Shown: piece by piece, positions 1 through 8,550 of the stretch
Numbering within the stretch: position 1 is the first letter of the stretch
How the letters are laid out: every line of letters starts with the position of its first letter
Source of the DNA: Plantactinospora endophytica
Lineage (GTDB): Bacteria; Actinomycetota; Actinomycetes; Mycobacteriales; Micromonosporaceae
Direction of reading: 5' to 3'
Assembly (NCBI RefSeq): GCF_016862915.1
Contig: NZ_BONW01000021.1
Coordinates: forward strand, 496,001 to 560,000
Length of the DNA: 64,000 nt
Notes under the pieces: model-generated
Told to the model about the DNA's origin: nothing
The model's database searches: none
The model's input: only the letters and a program-made list of their open reading frames with translations
Made by a program: the position numbers and the translations under genes

Positions 1-401
1 CCGGCCCCACGCCGGTCGACCGGATCGACGATCTCCGCCTCGTACGGGTAGACCGGCTCGCCGGGCAGCGTGCGCCCGCCGCCCCAGCCGCGCTCCGGGT
101 CGGGGGGCGCCTCGCCCAGGTGTACGCCGTTGACGGGTTGCCGGATCTCGCGGAGCGGAATGCCGGGTGTGGCCGGCAGCGGCCGGGGTGTGTAGGCCGC
201 CCGGTCGCCCCAACCACGGGTCACCGCCGGCTCGACAGCCGGTTGCCACTGCCGTCCGTTCGGATCGACACCGATCTCCGCGCCGGACCAGCCCGCGTCG
301 GCCGCCCAGCCATTGGCCGGGCGGGCCGGGTCACCTTGCGGACCTGCCCCGTTACCGTGCTCTCCCGGTGTGGGGGCTCCGGGTTGCCCTGTTTCGTCCA
401 C
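1..401 (-). CDS. N-terminal part of an unidentified Pro/Gly/Trp-rich protein
   Basis: The gene starts inside the window and runs off the left edge, so only the first 133 residues are visible. The start is GTG at 401-399, with AAGGAG six bases upstream. The visible part is rich in Pro, Gly, Trp and Asp, with motifs such as GWAADAGWSG and ERGWGGGRTLPGEPVYPYE, and shows no signal peptide or membrane helix. It looks like a disordered N-terminal extension. It is divergent from the TetR gene at 550. In Mycobacterium the equivalent neighbour (Rv3207c) is a DUF3152 metallopeptidase-like protein, so this could be the N-terminus of such a protein. That is positional inference only. Confidence 0.6.
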   Translation of the reverse strand, partial: MDETGQPGAPTPGEHGNGAGPQGDPARPANGWAADAGWSGAEIGVDPNGRQWQPAVEPAVTRGWGDRAAYTPRPLPATPGIPLREIRQPVNGVHLGEAPPDPERGWGGGRTLPGEPVYPYEAEIVDPVDRRGA

Positions 402-549
402 CGTGCGCTCCTTGGTCGCCCCCGCTGAGGCTACCGTGTGGTGGCAGTGCCGATAAGTTACAGCGGCGGGCTAATTCGGCGGTCGAGTGCTGTACCCCTG
501 CTCCGGTCGGAAGAAGGTCCACGGCGTGCGAGGCGAAGCGGAGGTGACC

Positions 550-1188
550 ATGACCCAGGTGGGAAACGGCGCGCAGACGGCCGGCCGACCAACACGTCTG
601 CCGCGCTCGGCACGACGTAAGCAACTGTTGGCGGCGGCACAGGAGGTGTTCGTCGCCCAGGGCTACCACTCGGCCGCGATGGACGACATCGCCGAGCGGG
701 CCGGCGTCTCCAAGCCCGTCCTCTACCAGCACTTCCCGGGCAAGCTGGAGCTGTATCTGGCGCTGCTGGACACGCACTGCGACGCGATCGTGGCCAAGGT
801 CCGGGAGGCGATGGCGGCGACGGTGGACAACAAGGAGCGGGTCAGCGGGGCGGTCCGGGCGTACTTCGACTTCGTCGACCACGAGAGCGGCGCGTTCCGG
901 CTGGTCTTCGAGTCCGACCTGCGCAACGAGCCGGCCGTACGCGAGCGGGTCGAACGGGTCGAGCAGGGCTGCATCGCCGCGATCACCGACACCATCATCT
1001 CGGACACCGGGGTGAGCCGGTCCCGTGCCGAGTTGCTCGCCTCCGGCCTGGTCGGCGCGGCCGAGACCGCCGCCCAGTTCTGGCTGGCCAGCGGACGGAA
1101 GGTGCCGAAGGCCGAGGCCGAGGCGCTGCTCACCGGGCTGTCCTGGCGCGGAATCGCGAGCTTTCCGTTGCAGGGCGAGTCAGCCTGA
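550..1188 (+). CDS. TetR/AcrR family transcriptional regulator
   Basis: A 212-residue one-component repressor. The N-terminal HTH covers about residues 18-65 (LAAAQEVFVAQGY ... AGVSKPVLYQHFPGK), and the rest is the usual all-helical ligand/dimer domain. ATG 550 is chosen because GGAGG lies five bases upstream; open sequence extends further upstream without a better ribosome site. DUF3107, ferritin-like and DEAD-helicase genes follow, the order I recall for Rv3208-Rv3211 of M. tuberculosis, so this is probably the Rv3208-type regulator. Its ligand and targets cannot be read from the sequence. Confidence 0.9.
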   Translation: MTQVGNGAQTAGRPTRLPRSARRKQLLAAAQEVFVAQGYHSAAMDDIAERAGVSKPVLYQHFPGKLELYLALLDTHCDAIVAKVREAMAATVDNKERVSGAVRAYFDFVDHESGAFRLVFESDLRNEPAVRERVERVEQGCIAAITDTIISDTGVSRSRAELLASGLVGAAETAAQFWLASGRKVPKAEAEALLTGLSWRGIASFPLQGESA

Positions 1189-1254
1189 ACGTAACCGGTG
1201 CGGATCGGATAGCCTTTCCGACGGCGGATCTTTCGCCCCGAACGAGGAGGTCAC

Positions 1255-1482
1255 GTGGAGGTCAAGATCGGCGTGCAGTACGCGCCGCGCGAACTGGTCC
1301 TGGAGAGCGCGCAGACGCCGGCCGAGATCGAGCAGATCGTGACCGACGCGCTGGGCAGCAGCGACGGCACCCTGTCGCTCACCGACGAGAAGGGCCGGCG
1401 GGTCATCGTCCCGGTCGGCAAGGTGGCCTACGTCGAGATCGCCGAGGCGTCGCCCCGAGCGGTCGGCTTCGTCGCCCGCTGA
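1255..1482 (+). CDS. DUF3107 family small protein
   Basis: A 75-residue acidic protein starting MEVKIGVQYAPRELVLES, typical of the actinobacterial DUF3107 family (TB9.4/Rv3208A type). The start is GTG 1255 with GAGGAGG four bases upstream; no ATG is available. It lies 66 bases after the TetR gene on the same strand and is probably cotranscribed. The pattern of beta strands and a helix fits a compact fold. No catalytic motif is visible and the function is unknown. Confidence 0.88.
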   Translation: MEVKIGVQYAPRELVLESAQTPAEIEQIVTDALGSSDGTLSLTDEKGRRVIVPVGKVAYVEIAEASPRAVGFVAR

Positions 1483-1610
1483 CCCGACCGCACCCCGGGG
1501 TCCCCGCACCGTTCCGGGTCCGCCGACGGACTCGGAACGCGCAGCCCGGGACGTCGTCGGCGGCGCGGACGGTGGCGGCTGGTCCGGGCCCGCGCCGATG
1601 CCGCGCAGGT

Positions 1611-1680
1611 GACCCGGGTCAGTTGTCGTAGGTGACCGGGTCAGTCGTCGTCGTAGGCGACCCGGGTCAGTTGTTCAGTC
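1611..1680. repeat. Tandem repeat spanning a stop codon (three ~24-base copies)
   Basis: Three imperfect copies of a unit beginning GACCCGGGTCAGT start at 1611, 1634 and 1659. The stop codon of the minus-strand ferritin-like gene (1667-1669) lies in the third copy, and each copy repeats the CTGACC context. It looks like recent duplication of the gene's 3' end. Confidence 0.75.
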
Positions 1681-2380
1681 CGACCGCCGACATCCGGGCG
1701 GTGTGTGCGGCGGTGAGTCGCTTGAACAGCGTCTGCACCCCCGCCTGGTCGTCGAAGCCGGTCGCGATCAGGGCGGTCAGCGCCACCCGCTCGCCGGCCG
1801 TACGTCCCGCCTGGGACAACCCCTCGCCGACCAGTCGCCGGGCCCACATCGAGAGCCGGTTGGCGACCTTCGGATCGGTCTGGATGGCCAGCCGGATCTC
1901 CTCACCGGCGAACTCGTCGTACCGGGAGCCGTGCAGCACGTCGAGCACGAGTTGCCGGTCGGGCTCGGCCAGGAAGACGGCCATCTCCCGGAAGAAGTCG
2001 TCGGCGATGGCGTCTCCGACGTACGCCTTGGTCAGCGCCTCCAGCCAGTCCTTCGGCTCGGTCGAGTCGTGGTACGACGACAGGGCCGGCACGAACGGTG
2101 CCATCGCCTCGCCGGGCGCAACGCCGAGGGCGGTCAGCCGGTCGGCGAGCCGCCGGTAGTTCGTGATCTCGACAGCGGCCATTTCACTCAGTACGGCGCG
2201 TCGGGCCAGGTCGGGTGCCAACCGGGCGTCGGCGGCCATCCGGTCGAAGGCCACCAGTTCGCCGTACGCGACCAGGCCGAGCAGGTCGACCACGGCTCCG
2301 GAGGCGGCGGTCGGGACCGGGCCGGTGGGCTGCGGCGGGACGCTGGACGGGGTCGGGGCGGGCTCTGCGGGGGCGGACAC
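1667..2380 (-). CDS. Ferritin-like-fold protein (MiaE_2 type)
   Basis: A 237-residue protein. After a Pro/Ala-rich N-terminus (about 1-28) come long helices with spaced acidic residues and E/H pairs (LSEMAAVEITNYRRL, YDEFAGEEIRLAIQ), as in the actinobacterial ferritin-like family of Rv3210c. Such proteins may bind a di-iron centre, but activity is unproven. The start is GTG 2380 with no Shine-Dalgarno sequence. TAACCT at 2392-2387 on the minus strand is six bases upstream, which suggests a leaderless transcript. It converges with the DUF3107 gene, and its stop codon lies inside a tandem repeat. Confidence 0.8.
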   Translation of the reverse strand: MSAPAEPAPTPSSVPPQPTGPVPTAASGAVVDLLGLVAYGELVAFDRMAADARLAPDLARRAVLSEMAAVEITNYRRLADRLTALGVAPGEAMAPFVPALSSYHDSTEPKDWLEALTKAYVGDAIADDFFREMAVFLAEPDRQLVLDVLHGSRYDEFAGEEIRLAIQTDPKVANRLSMWARRLVGEGLSQAGRTAGERVALTALIATGFDDQAGVQTLFKRLTAAHTARMSAVGLNN

Positions 2381-2386
2381 GACCGC

Positions 2387-2392
2387 AGGTTA
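2387..2392 (-). promoter_or_regulatory. Predicted leaderless -10 element of the ferritin-like gene
   Basis: TAACCT on the minus strand ends six bases before the GTG start at 2380. This spacing would place the transcript start at the start codon. The same TAACCTGC octamer precedes the gene starting at 7370. No convincing -35 is seen. Confidence 0.45.
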
Positions 2393-2775
2393 CCGCCCAA
2401 AAGGCCGTCCCGGGCGCCCACCGGACGAGGATTCCGGGCCACCGGGTGCGGAATGCCGTGGACCACGGGAGGCGTTCTACCTGTCGGTAACCCAGAGTTC
2501 AGGATGTGTAACGGATATCACATCCCCGGACCCCGGTCGGCGGTCGTACTGCAGGACCGGGACGCCGTTTGCCGGGCTCAGGTAGCATGGATCAGTTGCC
2601 GAAGGAGGCAGAGGTCCGGAAGACCGTCAATCGTTCCGGAAAATCTGCCCTGCGGCGCGCGCGTGCGGCCCGGTCCCTACTCGGCGTTCAGCCGTCGACC
2701 GTGTGGCCCGCGCCATACCGACATCGCGCCCTACGACGAACGGGGCGCACCACGAGAGGGCACCCCCACAACCAC
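2393..2775 (+). other. Long intergenic leader upstream of the DEAD-box helicase
   Basis: About 380 bases separate the divergent ferritin-like gene from the helicase start. A TAGCAT hexamer at 2583-2588 could be a -10, giving a 5' leader of about 180 bases, but no clear -35 is seen. From 2587 an open frame continues in frame into the helicase, so an N-terminal extension cannot be excluded by frame alone. Long leaders occur on other cold-shock helicase genes. No named RNA motif was recognised. Confidence 0.35.
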
Positions 2776-4455
2776 ATGAGCGATCACATCGAGAACATCA
2801 TGGCTGGCCAGGCACTGGCCGCCGACGCACCGGTCCGCCCCGAGGCACCCACCTTCGCCGAGCTCGGCGCGCGGGCGGAGACCGTGGCCGCGCTCGAAGC
2901 GGTGGGCATCACCCGGGCGTTCGCCATCCAGGAGTACGCGCTGCCGATCGCGCTGCGCGGCACCGACCTGATCGGCCAGGCGCCGACCGGCACCGGCAAG
3001 ACCCTCGGCTTCGGCGTACCGCTGCTGGAGCGGGTCTTCGCGCCGGGCGAGGGCAGCGACGGGCTGCCCCAGGCGCTGGTCGTCGTACCGACCCGGGAGC
3101 TGGGACTCCAGGTCGCCAAGGACCTCGCGGCGGCGGGCAAGACCCGTGGCGTACGGGTGCTGCCGATCTACGGCGGCGTGGCGTACGAGCCGCAGGTCGA
3201 CGCGCTGCGCAAGGGTGTCGAGATCCTGGTCGGCACGCCGGGCCGGCTGCTCGACCTGGCCAAGCAGAAGCAGCTCCGGCTGGACCGGGTGCACGCGCTG
3301 GTGCTGGACGAGGCGGACCGGATGCTCGACCTGGGCTTCCTGGACGACGTCGAGAAGATCCTGGCGATGCTGCCGGAGGACCGGCAGACGATGCTCTTCT
3401 CGGCCACCATGCCGGACCCGATCGTCGCGCTGTCCCGCCGGTTCCTCCGGCACCCGGTGACCATCCACGCCGGGCACACCGCCGAGACCGGGCCGTCGCC
3501 GCTGACCGAGCAACTGGTCTACCGCACCCACTCGATGAACAAGATCGAGATCGTCGCCCGGATCATGCAGGCGCGGGGACGCGGCCTGACGATGATCTTC
3601 ACGCGTACGAAGCGGGCCGCCGACCGGGTCGCCGAGGATCTCGACTTCCGTGGGTTCGCGGTCGCGGCCGTACACGGTGACCTGGGTCAGGGCGCCCGGG
3701 AGCGGGCGCTCCGGGCGTTCCGCACCGGCAAGATCGACATCCTGGTCGCCACCGACGTGGCGGCCCGGGGACTGGACGTCACCGGCGTCACCCACGTGGT
3801 CAACTACGACTGCCCGGAGGACCAGGACACCTACACGCACCGGATCGGCCGTACCGGTCGGGCCGGCGCGACCGGGGTCGCGGTGACCTTCGTCGACTGG
3901 GACGACATGCCCCGCTGGCGGATCATCGACAAGACCCTCGGGCTGGAGATGCCGGAGCCGCCGGAGACGTACCACACCTCGGCCCACCTCTACACGGACC
4001 TGGACATCCCGACCGACGTCGCCGGTACCCTGCCGTCCGCCGAGCGGACCCGGGTCGGGCTCTCGGCGGAGGTCGAGGAGGACCTCGGCGGCCGGTCCCG
4101 CAACGGCGGAAGCCGGCGCGGGCCGGGTCGCGGCGAGGGCGCCGGACGGACCCGCAACCGGCGCGGCGGCACCAGCCGCAGCGCCGGACCGGCCGAACCG
4201 ACCGGCCCGGAGGCCGAGGTCACCGGGTCGGCCGAGCCCCGCCGGCCGCGCCGTCGGCGCCGGGCCGGTGAGGTCGTCGCCGGGCCGGTGACCGAGGCCG
4301 CCGAGTCCGGCACCGGCCTGGCCGAGCCGACCGACGCCGGTTCCGGTGGCGGTGCCCCGACGGCCGTCGACGCCGACGGGTCCGCCAAACCGCGCCGCCG
4401 GCGCCGCCGTCGCCGGGGTTCCGGTGCCGGTGGAGACGCCACCACCGGCGACTGA
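2776..4455 (+). CDS. DEAD-box ATP-dependent RNA helicase (RhlE-like)
   Basis: A 559-residue RNA helicase with all expected motifs in order: Q motif region (FAIQEYALP), Walker A APTGTGKT, PTREL, VLDEADRMLDLGF, FSATMP, and HRIGRTGRAG in the second RecA-like domain. The last ~110 residues form a basic Arg/Gly tail (GGRSRNGGSRRG, RRPRRRRRAGE, KPRRRRRRRR) typical of RNA-binding tails. ATG 2776 (MSDHIENIMAG) is chosen because the protein reads naturally from there; an in-frame extension upstream is low-complexity. A weak GAGAGGG lies too far upstream to be decisive. The next gene overlaps its stop codon. It probably works in ribosome assembly or RNA turnover. Confidence 0.92.
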   Translation: MSDHIENIMAGQALAADAPVRPEAPTFAELGARAETVAALEAVGITRAFAIQEYALPIALRGTDLIGQAPTGTGKTLGFGVPLLERVFAPGEGSDGLPQALVVVPTRELGLQVAKDLAAAGKTRGVRVLPIYGGVAYEPQVDALRKGVEILVGTPGRLLDLAKQKQLRLDRVHALVLDEADRMLDLGFLDDVEKILAMLPEDRQTMLFSATMPDPIVALSRRFLRHPVTIHAGHTAETGPSPLTEQLVYRTHSMNKIEIVARIMQARGRGLTMIFTRTKRAADRVAEDLDFRGFAVAAVHGDLGQGARERALRAFRTGKIDILVATDVAARGLDVTGVTHVVNYDCPEDQDTYTHRIGRTGRAGATGVAVTFVDWDDMPRWRIIDKTLGLEMPEPPETYHTSAHLYTDLDIPTDVAGTLPSAERTRVGLSAEVEEDLGGRSRNGGSRRGPGRGEGAGRTRNRRGGTSRSAGPAEPTGPEAEVTGSAEPRRPRRRRRAGEVVAGPVTEAAESGTGLAEPTDAGSGGGAPTAVDADGSAKPRRRRRRRRGSGAGGDATTGD

Positions 4456-5600
4456 TGCCGCAACAGCTCGACGCCGCGCTCGCCGAAGTGCGCGCGCTGC
4501 TGCTCGATCCCGCGCTGACCCGCGCCGTCGCCGCCGGGCGACGGCGCGGCCAGCTTGCCACCGTGGTACGCGCCGAACTGCGACCGGTCGCCCTCAAGTC
4601 CGGTGCCCGGTTGCAGATCGTCACCGACGACGGCGCCCGGCCGTACACCCGGAACGTGGCGCCCGGCCCCGAGGCGGACGCGGCCGTCGACGCGTTGCTG
4701 GCCGAACCGTTCGGCAACTGGCACGTCGAGACGGCCGGCGCCACCCTGCAACTGCGGGTGACCAAGCGGGGCGAGGCACAGTTGCACCGGGTCGCCGCGC
4801 AGCGGGCGGAGCCGGCGACCACCTCGCACGACCGGCCCCGGGAGCACCTGCTCGACCCGGGTGACCCGCTGTTCGACGCGATCGGCGGCAGCGCGGCCAA
4901 GCGGCGGCAGGTCGACGCGTTCCTGCGCGCCCTCGCGGCAACCCTGCCGGCGGAGCTGACCGGCCCGCTGCGGGTGGTCGACCTCGGCTGCGGCAACGCG
5001 TACCTGACCTTCGCCGCGTACCGCTACCTTGCCGGGCGGGGCGTCGACGTCGAGTTGGTCGGCGTGGACGTACGCGAGGACCAGCGCCGCCGCAACGCCG
5101 CGCTCGCCGAGCAGCTCGGTTACGCCGACCAGGTCCGGTTCGTCGCCGGCACCATCCTGGACGCGACCGTGGAACCCGCCCCCGACCTGGTACTCGCACT
5201 GCACGCCTGCGACACGGCGACGGACGAGGCGCTGGCCCGGGCGGTGCGCTGGGGCGCCCGTTGGGTGCTGGCCGCCCCGTGCTGCCACCACGACCTCGCC
5301 GCGCAACTGCGGGCCGCACCGGCCCCGGAGCCGTACGAGCCGCTGGTCCGGCAGGGCATCCTGCGGGAACGCTTCGCCGACGTACTCACCGACGCGCTGC
5401 GGGCGGCCCTGCTCCGGCTGCACGGCTACCGGGTCGAAGTCGTGGAGTTCGTCGACTCCCAGCACACCCCACGCAACCTGCTGCTCCGGGCCCGGCACAC
5501 CGGCGCCGAACCGACCGACCGGCAGCGCGACGAATACCGGGCACTGGTCGGCGACTGGCGGATCACCCCACGGTTGCAGACCCTGCTCGGTACCCGCTGA
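4455..5600 (+). CDS. SAM-dependent methyltransferase (Methyltransf_32-like)
   Basis: A 381-residue protein with an N-terminal domain of about 160 residues and a class I methyltransferase core. The SAM-binding loop VVDLGCGNAYLTF is followed by the acidic strand end VELVGVDVRED and the HACDTATDEAL segment, as in PF13679-type enzymes. Its ATG overlaps the helicase stop (TGATG), so translation is probably coupled, and a substrate in RNA or the ribosome is a reasonable guess. It has no membrane segments. The substrate is not known. Confidence 0.85.
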   Translation: MPQQLDAALAEVRALLLDPALTRAVAAGRRRGQLATVVRAELRPVALKSGARLQIVTDDGARPYTRNVAPGPEADAAVDALLAEPFGNWHVETAGATLQLRVTKRGEAQLHRVAAQRAEPATTSHDRPREHLLDPGDPLFDAIGGSAAKRRQVDAFLRALAATLPAELTGPLRVVDLGCGNAYLTFAAYRYLAGRGVDVELVGVDVREDQRRRNAALAEQLGYADQVRFVAGTILDATVEPAPDLVLALHACDTATDEALARAVRWGARWVLAAPCCHHDLAAQLRAAPAPEPYEPLVRQGILRERFADVLTDALRAALLRLHGYRVEVVEFVDSQHTPRNLLLRARHTGAEPTDRQRDEYRALVGDWRITPRLQTLLGTR

Positions 5601-5823
5601 CCCACACCCACGCCCCCGGCGACGGCGGACTCCGTCCGGCGCGGCCCGCCCACCGGGGCTTCCTCCGCCGTACCGGCGGAACTCTCCGGATGATCGGACA
5701 GCCGGGGGCGATGCCGGCCGACCGTTGGTACGGGCGGGGTGGGTTCGATCAGTCGGGTTTCCCGACCCCGCTTCGGGATTACGCTCGGAACACCACCCGA
5801 AGTCCGGGCGAAAGGGTTTTCCG

Positions 5824-6252
5824 CTGAGCATCGGTGCCGCACAGGACTCGCCGCAGGCGGCCTTCGCCCGCTTCGTGCGACGGGCCATCGACGACGCCAA
5901 GAGCGAACGTGGCTGGACCGTCAGCGACGTCGCCGGGCACACCGGTGTGGGCCGGTCCACCCTGTTCCGCTGGCTCGCCGGCGACTGGCAGGACTATCCG
6001 GAGCTGGCCAAGGTACGCGGCTTCTGCACCGCGCTGGACGTACCGGTCGGGGTGGCGTTCCGGGCCCTCGGCCTGCCCGACGGCGAACAACCCGGCACAC
6101 CCCGGCGGGACCGGATCGAGTCGCCGGTGGACGCCGACCTCCGGGTGATCATGACTCGCCTCGGCGATCCCGGCGTACCGCCGGAGGAGAAGAAGCTGAT
6201 CCGGGACATGCTGCGCTACCTCGCCCACCGACAGGTCCGCCGAGCCGGCTGA
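5824..6252 (+). CDS. XRE-like helix-turn-helix regulator
   Basis: About 142 residues. The HTH is at residues 26-60 (WTVSDVAGHTGVGRSTLFRWLAG), and a C-terminal helical segment ends EKKLIRDMLRYLAHRQ. No ATG, GTG or TTG lies in frame near the obvious N-terminus. CTG at 5824 has AAAGGG eight bases upstream and would give LSIGAAQDSPQAAF; the next candidate, GTG at 5875, would cut into the first helix. The start is therefore uncertain and may be a rare CTG. The gene is monocistronic and converges with the next one. Confidence 0.72.
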   Translation: MSIGAAQDSPQAAFARFVRRAIDDAKSERGWTVSDVAGHTGVGRSTLFRWLAGDWQDYPELAKVRGFCTALDVPVGVAFRALGLPDGEQPGTPRRDRIESPVDADLRVIMTRLGDPGVPPEEKKLIRDMLRYLAHRQVRRAG

Positions 6253-6293
6253 TTGCCGCGCCGGCTGACCGGCGAGGCCATCGCGACCGAGGC

Positions 6294-7370
6294 TCAGGGC
6301 ACCGTCAGGGTGAACTCCGCGGTGTGCACCGTGCCGGCCACCTGGAAGTCGAAGTACATCCGGTAGCGCCCGGAGCTGGGTGCGGCGAGCCAGAACTTCA
6401 CCGCCCCGCCCACCAACTCGGTCTCCGGGTGTACGTGCACGTAGCCCAGGTCGCCCTCGCGCAGCACCACCAGGTGCCCGTACGCGCCGAGGTAGGGCTG
6501 GAGGGTGGTCACCGGGTTGCCGCCGGTGAAGACCCGGAACAGCAGCGGCTGGCTGGCCCCGACCTGCGGGGTGCCCTCGTAGGTGACGGTGAACCCGTCG
6601 ACCGTCGCCTCCCGGGCCGCCGCCGGCAGCGGTCGGGGGGCGTACGAACCGGCGACCACCAGGTCCACCCCGAGGGTCAGCGGGATCTGCCCGCCCGTGC
6701 CGTCCAGCGCGGTGAAGTCGGCGTACGCCCGCCACACGCCCGGGGCGGGCAGGGTGAGCGGCACGCTCCAGGTGCCGTCCAGCGCCATCGTCGGATGCAG
6801 GTGCTGGTAACCGCTGAGATCCCGGCGGGCCACGATCATGTGCAGCGGCTTCTCGTGCACCACGGCGTACCCGGTCACCGGCCGGCGGTCCGGCCCGCGC
6901 ACCTGGAACCGCAGGTCCTGGCTCCGGCCGGCGGTCCAGGTCGTGGCGGTCGGCACCAGCGTGTACCCGCCGGAGCTGACGCTCAGCCCGCCCGGCTCGG
7001 CGGAACTGTTGACGCCACCCGGGTTGCCGGCCCCGCCGGCCGGATGGTCGTGCGGGCCCATCCCCGGTGGATGGCTGTGGTCGCCGACGCTGGTCGCCGG
7101 CTGTGGGCCGACAGCGCCGGGCGGCGGAGTGCCGCCGGTGTCGACCCGGCCGAGGCCGAAGCCGGCGAGCAGGGCGAGCACCAGCCCGGCGAGGGTGAGC
7201 GCGAGGCGCACGGTGGCCCGGTCCGGCACGGCGGACTCGACCGGTTCGTCCACCGGACCGTCGAGTGCGTCCCCCGGGCCATCGACTTCGTCCACCGGGC
7301 CGTCGACCGGGCGACGGTCCCGGTGCTCGGTCCGGCCGGTCTCCGGGGATGCCGGCTGCTCACGCGTCAC
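6294..7370 (-). CDS. Membrane-anchored extracytoplasmic protein with a His-rich segment
   Basis: A 358-residue protein. It has an acidic N-terminal cytosolic tail (1-50), one membrane helix (about 55-75, LALTLAGLVLALLAGFGLG), and a His/Gly/Pro-rich linker (GDHSHPPGMGPHDHPAGG). Two beta-rich repeats follow, each with a His pair (HEKPLHMIVARRD ... QHLHP and GYVHVHPE). This arrangement is common in actinobacterial proteins near copper or redox functions, but no metal role is proven. The start is GTG 7370 without a Shine-Dalgarno sequence; TAACCT six bases upstream suggests a leaderless transcript. Confidence 0.7.
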   Translation of the reverse strand: MTREQPASPETGRTEHRDRRPVDGPVDEVDGPGDALDGPVDEPVESAVPDRATVRLALTLAGLVLALLAGFGLGRVDTGGTPPPGAVGPQPATSVGDHSHPPGMGPHDHPAGGAGNPGGVNSSAEPGGLSVSSGGYTLVPTATTWTAGRSQDLRFQVRGPDRRPVTGYAVVHEKPLHMIVARRDLSGYQHLHPTMALDGTWSVPLTLPAPGVWRAYADFTALDGTGGQIPLTLGVDLVVAGSYAPRPLPAAAREATVDGFTVTYEGTPQVGASQPLLFRVFTGGNPVTTLQPYLGAYGHLVVLREGDLGYVHVHPETELVGGAVKFWLAAPSSGRYRMYFDFQVAGTVHTAEFTLTVP

Positions 7371-7376
7371 GCCGGC

Positions 7377-7382
7377 AGGTTA
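7377..7382 (-). promoter_or_regulatory. Predicted leaderless -10 element
   Basis: TAACCT on the minus strand ends six bases before GTG 7370. It shares the octamer TAACCTGC with the element before the ferritin-like gene. Confidence 0.45.
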
Positions 7383-7469
7383 CCGCCCCGGCCCGGAGGT
7401 GCCGCGAGGCCGGTCACCGACCGTTCCCGGAGAGCGACGATCATCACCGTACGCATCCGAGCAGCTTCG

Positions 7470-8480
7470 ATGCGTCGCCTCCGTCCGGCATCGATCGTTA
7501 GACGAATCGTGCCGACCTCCGCATTGCCACGTCGCGCCGCCGCCCTCGCCGCCGGGATGACCGTGGCGTTGTCGCTCACTCCCACCCCGGTCCGGGCCGC
7601 ACCGACCGCCGACCCCGCCGAACGGATCGCCAACGCGGCGGAGCAGTTGGAGATCGTCGTCGAGCAGTACAACGACCTGCGCGAGGCGTTGCGGGAGACC
7701 CGGGCGAGCAGCGCGGCCATCCACGCCGAGATGGGGCCGTTGGAACGGGCGATCGAGCAGCACCGCACCGAGATCAGCCTGATCGCCGCCCGGGCGTACC
7801 GGACCGGCGACACCCACGCGCTGGGGGTGGTGGGTACCCTGCTCAACGCCGCCACGCCGGAGAACCTGGTGGACCCGTTGATCCTGCTCGACCGGCTGAC
7901 CCGGGAGCAGCACCGGGTGATCGCCGCGCTGACCGAGGCACACGAGCGGCTGGCCGAGGCACGGCGTGCCGTCGACGCGCTGGTCGCCCGGCAACGCGGC
8001 CAGGAGCGCCAGCTCGCCGCGCGGAAGCTGGCGATCGAGACCGAGCTGGCCCGGCTCGCCCAGCTACCCGAGCACGGGGAACCGTACGCCTCGACCGCAC
8101 CCGAACTGCCCGAATTGCCCGAACCGGTCGCCGGGGCCGCCGGTCGAGCCGTCCGGTTCGCGTACGCGCAGCTCGGCAAGCCGTACCGGTGGGCCGGTGA
8201 CGGGCCGGACGGGTACGACTGCTCGGGGCTGACCTCGGCCGCCTGGGCGGCTGCCGGCGTACGACTGCCGCACAATGCGGCCCGGCAGTACCGAGCGGTG
8301 ACCCGGATCAGCCGGGCCGCCCGGCAGCCCGGTGACCTCGTCTTCTACTACCGCGACCTGCACCACGTGGCGCTCTACGTCGGCGGCGGGAAGATCATCC
8401 ACGCGCCGCGCACCGGGCAGCGGATCCGGGTCGACCGGGTCGACTACCAGCCGATCGTCGGCTACGGCCGCCCTCGCTGA
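7470..8480 (+). CDS. Secreted NlpC/P60 peptidoglycan endopeptidase
   Basis: A roughly 336-residue cell-wall hydrolase that probably cuts peptide stems of peptidoglycan. A signal-like hydrophobic stretch (ALAAGMTVALSLTPTPVRA) precedes a coiled-coil domain (about 50-200). The C-terminal NlpC/P60 domain carries the catalytic Cys in DGYDCSGLT, the His in LHHVALYVGG, and a further His in IIHAPRTG. The start is unclear: ATG 7470 and GTG 7509 are both in frame and neither has a good ribosome site. It is divergent from the His-rich envelope protein. Its stop codon lies in the first copy of a 26-base tandem repeat. Confidence 0.85.
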   Translation: MRRLRPASIVRRIVPTSALPRRAAALAAGMTVALSLTPTPVRAAPTADPAERIANAAEQLEIVVEQYNDLREALRETRASSAAIHAEMGPLERAIEQHRTEISLIAARAYRTGDTHALGVVGTLLNAATPENLVDPLILLDRLTREQHRVIAALTEAHERLAEARRAVDALVARQRGQERQLAARKLAIETELARLAQLPEHGEPYASTAPELPELPEPVAGAAGRAVRFAYAQLGKPYRWAGDGPDGYDCSGLTSAAWAAAGVRLPHNAARQYRAVTRISRAARQPGDLVFYYRDLHHVALYVGGGKIIHAPRTGQRIRVDRVDYQPIVGYGRPR

Positions 8481-8542
8481 GGGGACTCTTCCGCCGCCCT
8501 CGCTGAGGGGAGTCTTCGGCCGTCCTCGCTGAGGGGGTTCTT
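8465..8542. repeat. Three tandem 26-base repeats including a stop codon
   Basis: Three contiguous 26-base copies at 8465-8490, 8491-8516 and 8517-8542 share the core CCTCGCTGAGGGG and end in CTT. Copy 1 contains the TGA of the NlpC/P60 gene, so the copies after the stop repeat coding sequence. The array fills almost all the space before the convergent RecQ gene ends at 8551. Confidence 0.9.
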
Positions 8543-8550
8543 CGCCGAGG

